Shown piece by piece: positions 35,235 to 47,103 of a DNA stretch of 64,000 nucleotides (its first letter is position 1; each line of letters opens with the position of its first letter). The notes beneath the pieces are model-generated. The model ran no database searches and was not told the DNA's origin. It saw nothing but the letters and a program-made list of their open reading frames with translations. The position numbers and the translations under genes are program-made. Source of the stretch: Polytrichum commune (Eukaryota > Streptophyta > Polytrichopsida > Polytrichales > Polytrichaceae); contig OX485806.1 of NCBI GenBank assembly GCA_950295325.1, positions 19,718,001 through 19,782,000 of the forward strand, read 5' to 3'.

Positions 35235-36032
35235 GGGTCGCTTCACACTATGGCCGAAGGTCGAGAGGCCGTTGATTCCCACCAATCAGATTGCAAGAAA
35301 CCAAAAATTTGGCCTCTCGACCTTTGACATTAGAGGCCAAAGTCCAAAGTCCAAAGGTCATCGCTTTGCAAAATGCCTACATGGCAGTACTTTTTGATCA
35401 AGGCAACGGACTCTCAAAGGAAGTTTGGGTCAAACATGAATGGACATCCAAAGTATGGTCGAGAGGCCGTCGGTTTTCTTTCACAAAAAATTTAAAAATT
35501 TTGACAAGGTCTTGGCGGTTAGATTGGAGGGAGGTTTTTTGGACAAAGAATAAAGTGGGATGCTCCTTCTTCCTTTGGACTTTGGGCTTGGCCTTTGGAG
35601 GATTCACATCATGCCCAACCGAAGGCTCCAATTCCTATATTTTATTGGCTATTTCCAGCCCATTTCCTTGGACTCTCAACAAAACCTGATCATTCAATCC
35701 CACGGCCTCTCGACTTGGACGGCCATATGGCTCACGCACATGGACCAAAAACCCGCCGCCCAGGCTGCGCCCCCGTCCCGCTGCACACAGAAGCGGCGCT
35801 TCTTTGGGGGCTCGGGAGAGAGGCCTCACGCGAGTTGCCTGGGCATGAGGCGGAGCACATCCACAGCCCAACCTAAATAAAAAAGCCTCTACTTGGAAGG
35901 GTTCCAGCATCCATCCGCTGGTGGATGGGGTGGATGTAAACTCCACATCCGTCCGGTCTTCCCACAGACCTGGTAGGCTGCGCCCCCTGCTCAGGCCGGC
36001 CATGTGCTCTCGCCAATAGTGTGCAGCGTCCC
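35235..36032. mobile_element. PIF/Harbinger-type MITE (798 bp) with GC-rich interior
   Basis: The left end GGGTCGCTTCACACTATGGC and the inverted right end GGGACGCTGCACACTATTGG are flanked by TTA (35232-35234 and 36033-36035). An internal inverted pair, GGTCGAGAGGCCGT near 35259 and ACGGCCTCTCGAC near 35702, marks a second layer. About 35700-36030 is far more GC-rich than its surroundings. Several overlapping open frames of 60-151 codons there reflect the GC content; none resembles a known protein. Confidence 0.7.
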
Positions 36033-36416
36033 TTATAAGGTGAGGGAGAAACCAACCGAGTGCCGAAACCTTGAAGAGCAAGAAATGCACCCGGAGTGGC
36101 TTGGGTTACTTATTTTTGGTATAAAGAATAGTGTGCTTTTCAGGGCAGCCATTTTGAGTTTGGATCAAAATTTGGAAAATTTGTGAATTGTTTTGGAAAC
36201 TTCAACCGATTACACCATGAAGCTAGAACAGCAGTATCCTAGAAGTGCCACCACTCGAGCATGGAGATACTTTCAAAATAGTGGGCACTTCATGGCAAAT
36301 GGAAATCCAAGAATATTCAATTGAATATATCAATGCCAGTTTTTGCTTTCAATTGAACATGATTTTCCTCACATTCGGCTTGAGGTAGACATGTTTAATG
36401 TGGGTACTTATGTTTA

Positions 36417-36915
36417 GGGCCACTTCACACACGCGCCAAGAGCCGTGACCATGAACTTGTGAGAGCCCAATTGAAAGTGTCCGAAGGCCGTCCCAATACA
36501 CCTCCAAGATCATGTAGTGTGGTCACGGATCCTCAAGTGTAGTGTGAAGTCATATGTGACCGAGTCCTCAACCAAATGCTACTTCAATGAATTTATATTC
36601 ATGCGGGTTCTCACACATGATAAAATAGAACAAATCAATGGTTGTCAGCGTTCGGAGTGCTAAGGTCTCCCGGTTTTGTGTTAGACCTACCTCCAAGAGG
36701 CGGTTTTTGAAAACAGTCCAAATGACCATGAAAGATGATCCATTTGATGCCCCGTAGGAATCCATGTAGACTTTACATCCACCCTGCGTTCACATACTCT
36801 GTTCGTCCTCCAAGCGTAGTGTGAAGCGAATTTGAACCAGCTCCGCCTTTTCCACCAATGAGTGTGCTTGAAGTGTACTGGTCATGGGCTCTTAGTCCCG
36901 TGTGTGAAGTGGCCC
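36417..36915. mobile_element. GGGCCACTTCACACAC MITE with TTA duplication (499 bp)
   Basis: The left end GGGCCACTTCACACACG.G is inverted at the right end as TGTGTGAAGTGGCCC. TTA flanks both ends (36414-36416 and 36916-36918). Interior marker phrases are ATGATCCATTTGATGCC, CTCCAAGAGGCGGTTTTTG and TTTTCCACCAATGAG. Confidence 0.85.
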
Positions 36916-37103
36916 TTAATTTGACACCTATATATGAATGGTATGTGGTTTGTGTGACTCTAAGAATGGAAATTCAAAAACCATTAAAAATTTTTAATTT
37001 AAAAAAAAAATTGTGTTTAATGACAACAAAACTGGGAGGAGTCAAGACCTATGTGACCATTTAATAAGTAAATGAGTTTTCACTTTGATAATGAATATGA
37101 CAA

Positions 37104-37132
37104 ACATATATATATATATATATATATATATG
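37104..37132. repeat. TA microsatellite
   Basis: An uninterrupted (TA)n run of about 28 bp ending in TATGAGC. Confidence 0.9.
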
Positions 37133-37554
37133 AGCTCCAAAAGTTACGAAGAAAGTGACAACAACCTCTATTTGGATTTGCTTACAATCTCATAGCAATC
37201 ACATGTTTTGTATCCTTAACAAAAGTGAACTACTTGGAAATAGTAACCATTTAAGGCACATCTATCTTATTTGACTTAATTGTCTTGCAAAATGTCATAT
37301 TGCTCGTCACGGGCATTTCAATTTTCGGCCCCACCTCAATTATTGAAACAAACTATTGGTTGTCTTTGGTGGCATGACCATCTCCCTTGTCAAATTTGAA
37401 ACGCAACAATGGGTAATGAACTCCAAATGAATGGAAATGGAGATTTTTGGAAATTTGTGCAAAAGCATGAACCCTACTTTTAAAAGCATCGTGGTTAGGT
37501 TCAAAAGATCGTGTGAAAATTTAAAGTCCCTTTTATGTTGGGCCTCCCTCGGCA

Positions 37555-37835
37555 CCACGGGCCTTGGCTTGGTGGTTAGGGCTCATGGCCCCCAATGAGG
37601 AGGTTGTGGGTTCTATTCCCCATGCCGGCGTGGTGCTCACCACCTTAGTCCACCCAACTATGGTGGGGGGTCCTTGGACCTTGTTGTATGGGTACCTCAA
37701 AGCCCTTTGGGGGGATACCATGTCCGGTATCTTCAAGGCACTAGTGGCTAGCTAGGAACTAGTATAGTGTGTCACTATAGTGTCCATCCTCGAAAGGGGA
37801 GAGTAGTATTGTCCCAATGTCCCCTTGTCCAGTGG
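37555..37835 (+). mobile_element. SINE-like element with tRNA-like head
   Basis: GGCTTGGTGGTTAGGGC fits a pol III A box and GTGGGTTCTATTCCCC fits a B box (GGTTCNANTCC type), about 35 bp apart, as in tRNA-derived plant SINEs. The body (GGTGCTCACCACCTTAGTCC, ACCCAACTATGGTGGGG) and the tail (CATCCTCGAAAGGGGAGAGT) are the same as in the 5S-headed elements at 13414 and 30035. No poly-A tail or target duplication was defined. Confidence 0.7.
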
Positions 37836-39117
37836 GCATCGGGTCATTGGCATTACGAACGGACACTTTATTCACGCCAACCCCTTGCTAAAAAGGGACC
37901 GGAGTTTCTGTATATGTGTATTTGGGCCTCCCTTACAAAATGAATAGTTCTTAGTTTGGAACTTGTTCATCTCGTGCCTTTGAATTGGCAATTGGAAATC
38001 TTCCAAACTTGCAATCCCATAGATGGAGTGTCAACTTATCTCATTAGTTAAAAAGATTTGTTGTCAGGGGGCCCATGGATATCAATGCACCTCTTGAGTA
38101 AGTTCCCGTAATTCTACGTCATGAGCAGCTGACCATTATTTATGGCCATATTCAGTGGCAATTTCGGTATTTGCAAGAGTTGACAACCTCATTGTGCAAT
38201 CCACTTTTAGAAAGAAAGGGAACATCACAACGAGGCTGAAGAATGTTATTTATGATTTTGGTTCACAACACCTACAAAAGGGGGGGGGGGTAAAACCCAA
38301 CGTTTCCCATGTTTGTTGCCAATTGATTTCAATTGAATTCCACTAGACTAGATTAGGGCGTCTTACCAAACATCATGCATCACTAGAAGAAATGTGCAAA
38401 ATCTACCACTATTGATAGATTTGCAAATTTTCTAGTGACACATGTTAATCACTAAGGACTCGTATGCTTATGGTGTATACCTATACGATCTTTTTCAACG
38501 ATTTGTGGGGGAAGGGATGTTGCATGAGGCAACCTTCACAATGATTGATGCATGTGTGGTGTTGACACATTGCTAGTTGAGTCATACATCTTGTTGGTGG
38601 TTGTTGTTATGTAAAATAAGTATACCAAAATTCAACATAACAAGTGTTGATGATATTGTTACTCGAAAATTATCATTTTTGGTTGTTGTTGCCAATATCT
38701 AGAGAATTTCAACACACTAAAGAATGTATCGTTTGGACATCATATACAAGTGGTGTAAGGGTTTGAAGTCTTAATTATAGGTCAACCTACATCAAATCTT
38801 CATACAATGTACATCTACATAATTAATATGTACATATTATCCAAGATTTCAAAGTGTTAGTTTTAGGTCAGGTGTTGGTTATGGGCAAAGTTGCCTTAAT
38901 AAATAATACACAACCCTTGATCTAATGGCCTAATTTTTAATCCTTAAAAGCACACATTGTGTGGTGCCATTGAATGTGTTTGCCTTCAAAAGGAGGCAAC
39001 ATCCTTTGAGCCCCTTAAGTTAGGTATTGCATTACTTGTTTTGGGATTGCATAAGGAAACATGGGTATGGAACAGATATTTTTATGTCTACATTCACTTC
39101 TCCTAAGGTAGTAAACA

Positions 39118-39735
39118 TACAAATATTATGAGATGATTAGCAAATCCAAATCAAGGTCGTAGCTACACTAATTATCCCAATTAGAGTGTGAGATACTAAT
39201 TCCGCAAACACACACTATTTTGCCAAGTCTCAAATAAGTGAGGATTGAATTTTTCACTAAGTTCATTTCCCATGCATTTCAAGAAAATCATTGTGTGCTC
39301 TAAGGTGCTTATAGAGCGATGAAAAAAATCATATGCAAACACATCTTTGTCAAAAAAAAAAAACAATGCCAAGATGACAAGTGCCAACACTTTTAATGAA
39401 TAATGTCGATAAGAGTAGTATTTTCATAGAATAGTGTCAGGATGAACAATGATTCCTAGATCTTTGGGTAGCACTAATTTCATAGCGTAAAGAAATTTAG
39501 TAACATCACGGTTAGTTTCCCACGCTTGCTATTAATCCTCCCTCACTAATTGAGATAACCAGTTAGTTTCCTCGTGACATGTAGAACTCATATGAATGCT
39601 TTATTCATTGTCAAAGTGAATATCATTTATTATTCTAATGTTATCATGTACTATGTCTTCTTAATTATTATGTTGATGTTGAACCTAGAATAATTAACAA
39701 TTTTAAGCATGGAGTCCATTCTTTATTAAACAAAG
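39118..39735. mobile_element. Interspersed repeat interrupted by a foldback MITE
   Basis: About 39118-39165 (CAAATCAAGGTCGTAGCTA) and 39558-39735 (CTCATATGAATGCTTTATTC, GAACCTAGAATAATTAACA) are the two parts of an interspersed-repeat copy. Between them, 39168-39557 starts CACTAATTATCCCAATTAG and ends CACTAATTGAGATAACC, an inverted match related to the 31402 family. Confidence 0.5.
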
Positions 39736-40450
39736 AAAGAAAAGAAAAGAAAAAATAACGCCCGTACATAGTACCGGCATGAATATGAGCCCGTTGTCCG
39801 AAAACTTAACCCATTTTACTGGGTTGTCATTTAAGGATTTATGCCTCCTTGTTATTAAACAAATGTATGATGTGTGCCCGCTTTTAGATTAGCATAAAAG
39901 CACACCTTGGTCAAACATAGGTGTCAAATTAACATAAGTATTGAATTAGGAATGGCGGTGTGGTAAAGACACTAAATACCATCGACGGTGTAGTAAGATC
40001 GGCGTAACTTATCTTATATGTTCCTTTACATTTTAAGGTGAATTTGACTCTTGGAGGTGCGCTAGGGAGATTGACTTTGGCCAAAGCAAAGAACGGGTCC
40101 TCTCTTGTTTCACCAAAATCGGGGGTTGTGGTCCTTCTTGAACACAAAGCACTAGGCAAAGCCTCGGTAAAATTTCATTTTATATTTAAAAAAAATTTAA
40201 GGTCATGGAGATCCCCAATCAATTGCATGACTTGAGGAATATCGCTCCCGAAATCCGCCGTCGATTTTATTGGGTTAAGACAATTGCAACTAGTAACAAA
40301 ATTTTATTTTGATGAAAACGTTTTGTGCTCAAAGTGATCTTGAATCATGAAGCGCACGAATTTAGTTTCGACATTCGTATTCACTACATACTAGGGCAAT
40401 GGATGATAACATTTTTCAACATGTTGTGCTTTCTCTCGTTGTCAAGAAAT

Positions 40451-41349
40451 TGACTAAATATTGTATTTCGTGTCATATGGTAGTTTATGTCATCATGGTA
40501 ACTTTTTTCTAACAATACTTCTTATGAATAAGCTTACAACTATAGTCATCCCAACTTACTCTATGTTCATCCACTTTCGGTATATTGTTCATTCTAACAT
40601 TTTTGGAATGAAACATTGTCATAGATGATTGAAATTTGGATGGAAAACCACTTAGTAAGTGATAGTCCTTGCAACATTGTAAATTTGGAATGTCCAAATT
40701 TGTTTACAAGGAATGACAAATAATGTTAGGTTTATGTTTAGTATTGACACTACACGGGCGGTTGACAATTAGGGCCACTTTACACCTAAAGGTCGGGCCA
40801 ATTCATTGTATAAGAGGTTTGAAATCCTCACTTGTGATTGGCCAAAAGGCTGAAATCAACCCCAACCCCTTTACACCTTGAGGCCAGGCTGATTTGGTGG
40901 TATGAATTTTTTTAATCAAAAAATGCATGGTCTGAAACAACCCGAGCTCATTAAATTGGGTGCACTCAAAATGGAAGGCCAATGTCATATTTCAATATAA
41001 AATATTCATTTAAAATAAAATATGATTTTTTTAGCGAACCATATCCATTGAATTATGTGGAAATCTGAACGGCTCTATGCTAGATTATGCTAAATCCGTT
41101 GGATTATACAAGATATATTGAATCGGCCTAGCTTCTTGACCCTAAGGCCTTTACATATGGAAAAATTGGCCCCCATTATAATCTTATTATATTGTGTAGT
41201 TGAGGCCGGCCTCCAATCCAAAAGGGACTGAAATTTCATGCAATCGGCCTCAAGGGAAATTGGCCCAGCCTCTAGGTGTAAAGCGGCCCTTAGTATCGAG
41301 CACGACAGATAGAATGGTGACACTATATAAATTACTTATTTAATGTAGT
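40451..41349. mobile_element. TACACTAAATATTGTAT-family MITE, split by a nested element
   Basis: Left part 40451-40771 and right part 41290-41349 together match the element at 28341-28736 (TGCAACATTGTAAATTTGGA, AGAATGGTGACACT). They are interrupted exactly where the 28341 copy reads ATTGGTATTGAGC. Confidence 0.75.
40772..41289. mobile_element. GGGCCACTTTACACC MITE nested in the 40451 element, TTA duplication
   Basis: The left end GGGCCACTTTACACCTAAAG and the inverted right end GGGCCGCTTTACACCTAGAG are flanked by TTA on both sides (40769-40771 and 41290-41292). Removing it restores the host MITE reading seen at 28341. Interior phrases include CGGCCTAGC and GCCGGCCTCCAATCC. Confidence 0.85.
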
Positions 41350-41466
41350 CCCCACATAATTAAAAAAAAAATCCAAACATGAAATGTCTTCAGCTTTCAA
41401 ATGCAATTCTTAGTGGCCAACACTTGCCTCTTCACGAATAAGCTAAAATTTGCCGCGTAGTACTAA

Positions 41467-41975
41467 GGGCCACTTCACACACGAGACTGAGAGCCCGTGA
41501 CCATTACACTTCAAGCGCCCTCATTGGTGGAAAAGCGGAACCGGTCCAAGTTCACTTCACACTACACTTGAGGGACCAACGGAGTATGTGAATGAAAGAT
41601 GGATGCAAAGTCTACATGGATTTCTACATGGCATCAAATGGATCATGTTTTATGATCACTTGGACTATTTTCAAAAACCCCCTCTTGGAAGTAGGTCTAA
41701 CACAAAACCGGGAGATCATGGCACTCCGAATGTTCATAACCGATAATTTATTCTATTTTTATCATGTGTGACAACCCGCATGAATAGACATTCATTGAAA
41801 TAGCATTTGGTTGAGGACCCGGTCATGTATGACTTCACACTATAGTAGTGTACACTTGAGGGTTCGTGACCACACTACATGACTTTGGAGGTGTGTTGGG
41901 AGTGCCTTTGGACACTTTCTTTTGGGCTCTCACAATTTCATGGTCACGGCTCTTGGCTTGTGTGTGAAGTGGCCC
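41467..41975. mobile_element. GGGCCACTTCACACAC MITE with TAA duplication (509 bp)
   Basis: The left end GGGCCACTTCACACACGAGA and the inverted right end ending AAGTGGCCC are flanked by TAA (41464-41466 and 41976-41978). It runs in opposite orientation to the copy at 36417, with the same interior phrases. Confidence 0.88.
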
Positions 41976-42284
41976 TAAGCTACAATTTATCGCGTAGTTC
42001 TAACAAGAACATGAAATGTAGTGCACATTATACTCTCTTTTAATAGTGATACGATCTCGCAAGGTAGAGAGATAGATAGAGACGATGCCAACCTTTTAGG
42101 GAAGGATTGGTTTTTTGGGAAGCATGAGGCTATGACACCTTGCTAGAATGGGGATTGGCAAAAAATAGTTCCTTAGTGGGTTTCTTAATTAGTGGTTTAC
42201 ATGTAAGATGGGGGTTGGTGGTTGTATAGTCTTTGTTTGTTTACGTGCGGTCCAAATTCAAGACCAAGTTGAACCCGATTCCAA

Positions 42285-42405
42285 CCCGATAGCACAAGAA
42301 TTCCAAGGTTAGCTAGACATTGAATATTGTTAGGATGGGCGACCTTCCTGGAACTGGGTTGTCGGTGCGCTCTACCACTACGGTGCATACATAGTAGGAT
42401 TTCAT
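42285..42405 (+). mobile_element. 5S rRNA-like head fragment of a SINE
   Basis: GCACAAGAATTCCAAGGTTA, then GCTAGACATTG, AATATTGTTAGGATGGGC and GACCTTCCTGGAACTGGG follow plant 5S rRNA positions from the internal promoter to the 3' part. GGTTGTCGGTGCG continues as in the 5S 3' stem region. It keeps the GGATGGGCGACC box well. Confidence 0.65.
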
Positions 42406-42708
42406 GTTAATTAGATATTGTCAATCAAATATGCGTGGGAAATCTAAATTTGCTTAACCCTTAGAGGTTACCGGGTGTTTCTTGAAGGCGTGATAACACA
42501 ACCCCTACAAGGCCAAGCTTTTTTCACATAGTGACACACATTCTTCACATGCTAAATTTTTGAAGGTTGCAAGGATAGACTGGTGCAAATACTTTGTGTT
42601 TATGTATGTACCCATATACATAAATTCACAATTTTTACAATTGGTGTCTTCAAATAACTTGTTGAACTCCATGTAAACATTTTTCAGTTTCAAAAGGGGA
42701 TAAATTTA

Positions 42709-43940
42709 GGGGATCGCTATTTCCACACCTTTTTTGGCTAGATTCACACCTTTTTGCCGGTTCGGTTACCGTGTCACTGAGGCGCTATATATGAGATTCC
42801 TCATGGTGTATCCGGACCGTTGATCCACCAAGGCCCATCCAAGGGCCTCAATGATCCTAGGTGGCGGTGGGGTGGGGGGCGGGGGTGGTGCTTGCCACCA
42901 AGGCGGGGTGGGGCCATGGGCCTCATGTCTTTTTTGGGGAGGCCAGATTTAGGGTGGTGTCGGGCCTAGTGGCTAGGCGGGCCCAGTGGCTAGGCCTACT
43001 TACTAAATAACTAGTTGGTTAGCCTTACTCTACTTACTAAATGACTAGTTGGTTAGCCTTACTCTACTTACTAAATGACTAGTTGGTTCCCCTTACTCTA
43101 CTTACTAAATGACTAGTTGGTTAACCCTTACTCCACTTACTAAATGACTAGTTGGTTACCCTTCCTCTACTTACTAAATGACTAGTTGTTAGGGATGATA
43201 CATAGATTATGTAATGTAGGTGACACTAAGTAGGATAGTGTAATCTTATTATATCTCAACACTTATAGGTGTCCATACCTAACTTCAAGTAATAAGTAAT
43301 AACCAACTATTATTACTATTAAGTAATAAGTAAGGGTAACCAATTAGTCATTTAGTAAGTAGAGTAAGGGTAACCAACGCTGCGGAAAGGAAGAAGAAGA
43401 GAGGAGGAAGGCTTTAACCCTAACCCTAACCTCTCAGGTGACGTGGCCGCCTGAGAGGGCGTCATTTCGGGAAAGGGCTATAGGCCCTCCTCCTCGACTA
43501 GTCATTTAGTAAGTAGAGTAAGGGTAACCAACTAGTCATTTAGTAAGTAGAGTAAGGGTAAACAACTAGTCATTTAGTAAGTAGAGTAAGGCTAACCAAC
43601 TAGTTATTTAGTAAGTAGAGTAAGGCTAACCAACTAGTTATATAATAAGTAGGCCTAACCACTGGGCCCGCCTAGCCACTAGGCCCGACACCACCCTAAA
43701 TCCGGCCTCCCCAAAAAAGACATGAGGCCCACGGCCCCACCCCGCCTTGGTGGCAAGCACCACCCCCGCCCCCCCACCCCACCGCCACCTAGGATCATTG
43801 AGGCCCTTGGATGGGCCTTGGTGGATCAACGGTCCGGATACACCATGAAGAATCTCATATATAGCACCTCAGTGACACGGCAACCGAACCGGCAAAAAGG
43901 TATGAATCTAGCCAAAAAAGGTGTGGAAATAGCGATCCCC
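42709..43940. mobile_element. Long-TIR foldback element (1232 bp) with internal tandem repeats
   Basis: TAAATTTA flanks both ends (42701-42708 and 43941-43948). The termini GGGGATCGCTATTTCCACAC and the inverted GGTGTGGAAATAGCGATCCC lead into arms of over 290 bp with the same GC-rich block (CCTAGGTGGCGGTGGGG). The arms pass into about five left and six right units of a 35-bp repeat (CTTACTCTACTTACTAAATG ACTAGTTGGTTA). The right array is broken at 43377-43496 by a GA-rich and GC-rich segment that includes three CCCTAA units. The 8-bp duplication fits hAT; the termini resemble Mutator-like MITEs. Confidence 0.85.
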
Positions 43941-43948
43941 TAAATTTA

Positions 43949-46620
43949 TCACAAATCAAGATCACGTAGCTTGTGGTTGAAACCTCTTAGATTATGAACA
44001 CAAGTGGGTTTAAGATGTATAAAAATATGAGAGTCGATTAGTATTTAACATTAGCAAGCAATCAAATCATAAGCAATCTTTTCATGGATGCTTAAAAAGT
44101 AATGAAAAGTAAGGATTTTTTTTTAGTAAATATTTCTTTGGCTATACTTGATGAGATTGATGTCTATATGTTGAATTTCAATGACTTATGGTTTGATGTG
44201 CATTTCATATCATTTGTAAATGTTTGAATGTGTTGAAATCATTTTTAAGACATAATAGGGGCCAAGTCATGTAAAAAATGCACGAATCATTTCTATGAAA
44301 CCTTGCTTACAAATTCATATTTTTGGAAATTGGAATTTGGACATTAGAACCTCTTTGGAAAATGGTTTTGTGATTCCGTTGCATTCAATTAGGGGAAAAA
44401 CATTTCATCAAATTTACATTAATTTTCAACGTATTTTAAATTGAAAAGGATCGCTTCTAATAGAATTTTTTTTATTGATTTTTGGTAATATGTATGTATG
44501 TACATCGGTTATTTCCATACAAAAAATGAAGAAAAAAATCATTTCGATTGCATCTTGTAGTCTAGATTTTGGATAAGGCGAAACCCATGAAAACACTCAA
44601 TGAAGACTTAAAAGGTGGTTCTTGTATCGTCCAGGTGTCTCAAATAAATTTAATCAAGGTAATTATAGGTGTATTTTAGATGGTGTAGGATTTAGGCTGA
44701 CAATTCATTCATTTATACAAACAAAAGTTGTGGGAAATCTCTTGACTTCGATACATGCACTTGGGATTGTTTCGCACCTCACTTTATTTAACCATTCAAT
44801 AGTTGCGTACTGAGTTTATTTTTATTGGACCTTGTGCGTCCTCAATCACAGGTACAAGCATTGACAATACCTTGCATAAAGTATCAATTTTAGTCTCTTT
44901 ACCAAAGCCAAGAGCACTTTGGCATAGTCAATAGTCTCGTATTATTTGATCATTTTTAATGCAACTTGAAAAAATCGTACAGTCACACTAGTCATAGTTG
45001 CTATATTATTTAAGAAATCCTTTAATTGTGAAGTATTGTCAAAATATCCCTTTCATCGAGGTAACACCACAACATCCAATTTCTATTCCAAGAGTCATTG
45101 AAAGCAATATACCAAGAGGGTAAAAAGATCATGGACCAATTCTTTATGCTATCCTTTTTAATCATAGGCTCAGTCTCTTAATTATTTTTGTTAATCCATA
45201 ATATCTCATGCACTCATCTCATTTATTAGAATTTACTATGAGCGAGTGAAGTTAAGTTCCTCAATTAGACCTTCTTATTTTGGTCATTCACAACTTAGTA
45301 CTCAAATCAATCTCATTATTGTCAGCATTTCCTTGGGCACATGCCAAATTATGAATTTCAATTAGACATCCATGGAGCAAAACAATCATCAAAGACTCTC
45401 ATGATAAGAACTTCTTCGTCTCCATCCTCTCTCAGTATGTCCTACAACAAAATTTATCACATGTTCAATCAACAAGCAATTGTCTCTCATATACGAGACT
45501 ATTGCTACACAATTTTTTTTCGTTTTCGAGGAATCTCTCTCAATAAGGATTCTTAATTGACTTACAATCATGACAAACTCTATGTTGCATATGCCCTACC
45601 AGGTTTTTGACTGGCAAACAATATTTTTTTTTCAAAATTTACCTGAACTCAGTTTTGGTTCAACATAGACCATTGACTACACACTAATACCAACAAAGAA
45701 CATATACACTTTTAGTAGGCACCCACAAGATGCATGAGAGACAATAGACCAACCATCATAATCACTTTGGTTGGCTTTCATCTAATTCTTCAACAAACAA
45801 TTGACACAACCACTATAACTGCTCTCATACAATCTCTTAATAATCAAACACATTCATGTACCACCTTCCCTTCTCAAGACTAAAATCACACAAGTTCACA
45901 TATGGTTCAAAGACCATTGTCTTGGATATGAAGATTGATTCACAAAACAAGCAGAAGTTCACTTTGAGTTAAAACTCACAATCACAATATAATTTATTTA
46001 GGATTGATGATCACTCTCAAGTTCCAATTAATATTGTAAAATTGGTTTGAGGAATCACCCCTCAACCCAAATTGAAGAGCTTTACCTGCATTCCTACGCT
46101 GGAGTAAGTTTAATCTACAAAGATCAATGCTTGATCCTTCTTGAGCTTGAATGTATTCAAGTCAATTGCCCACAGAAACTCAAGAGGCTCGAGATCAACC
46201 TCTCTTTCTCTCTCTCTCTCTCTAGATAAGAGCTTGTGTTCTTTCCTACAACTACACCTTCTCCAAACAAACCATAGTCCTTTCCAACCCTTCTCTTTTA
46301 TGGTACAGTTCATGGATGACAAGTTTACATGGAGTCCTTCATGACATGTTATGAATAAGGGTGCATGGTCTACTGGAACTTGCGTCAAACCCACCTCCAA
46401 AAGGTGGGCTTGATGCAAATTCCAAAAGATCATAATTTTTTTAATAATTTTTTTCCAGCAGGACAGATGTCAGGACAAGTTGTAGGGTGGATTCCAAAAC
46501 TAATTCCAGGACAGACAAACACCACCAAGTAATTCTCTTAAATTGATAAAATTTGAGACATATTATACTAAACCGAATCCTTCCCTCTTTTTCCGCCAAC
46601 AAAATATCCTATGGTCCCAT
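43949..46620. other. No gene or element recognised
   Basis: AT-rich and non-coding. A CT microsatellite lies at about 46200-46224. No long open frame and no inverted terminal repeats were seen. Confidence 0.4.
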
Positions 46621-46626
46621 GACATG

Positions 46627-46770
46627 ATTCATTCTCACTGCACACTATGCTTGAGGGCCCAAACCCACATAAAATGACTTTCCCCACACCCATGGTATGG
46701 CCTTTGGATGAGAGTCAAGGGTCCTCACCATTGCAAGGTCACGGCTCGTGGCTCATGTGTGAAGTGGCCA
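46627..46770. mobile_element. MITE fragment, right end of the GGGCCACTTCACAC group
   Basis: Ends CATGTGTGAAGTGGCC and contains CACACTATGCTTGAGGGCCC and CCCATGGTATGGCC, which also occur in the fragment in TPC1 intron 16. The left terminus is missing. Confidence 0.55.
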
Positions 46771-47103
46771 GGAGAGAGACTGAGAGAGATTTATTTAAAA
46801 AATAGTTGTCCCCAATCCACTCATATTTTTGGTCATTCTTTCATGCCCAATGATCACACCAATATCACAATGCGGTGCTAACATGACCTGTTTCTAATTA
46901 TGGCAACTCCACGTGCTCTAAGGCATTTCCTACCAAATTCTCGAGAGGTCATCGCCCACCGTAATGGACTTGTGCATTGATTCCATGAAATGAGGAAAGA
47001 AATAAAGACATAAAGACGACTCTGATGTTGCCACTGGCATGAATTATGGTGTTGCTTCTTCGTCCACGGGTTGGTCTAAGGGCCACTTCATACACGAGAC
47101 TGA

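Noticed and set aside
35635-36090. 151-codon minus-strand frame and overlapping plus-strand frames
   Set aside because: They lie in a GC-rich island of a MITE where stop codons are rare in all frames; no family resemblance.
37555-37650. A functional tRNA gene
   Set aside because: A- and B-box words are present but no cloverleaf acceptor or anticodon stem can be drawn; the sequence continues into a SINE body.
43413-43431. Telomere or interstitial telomeric repeat
   Set aside because: Only about three CCCTAA units inside a transposon; far too short.
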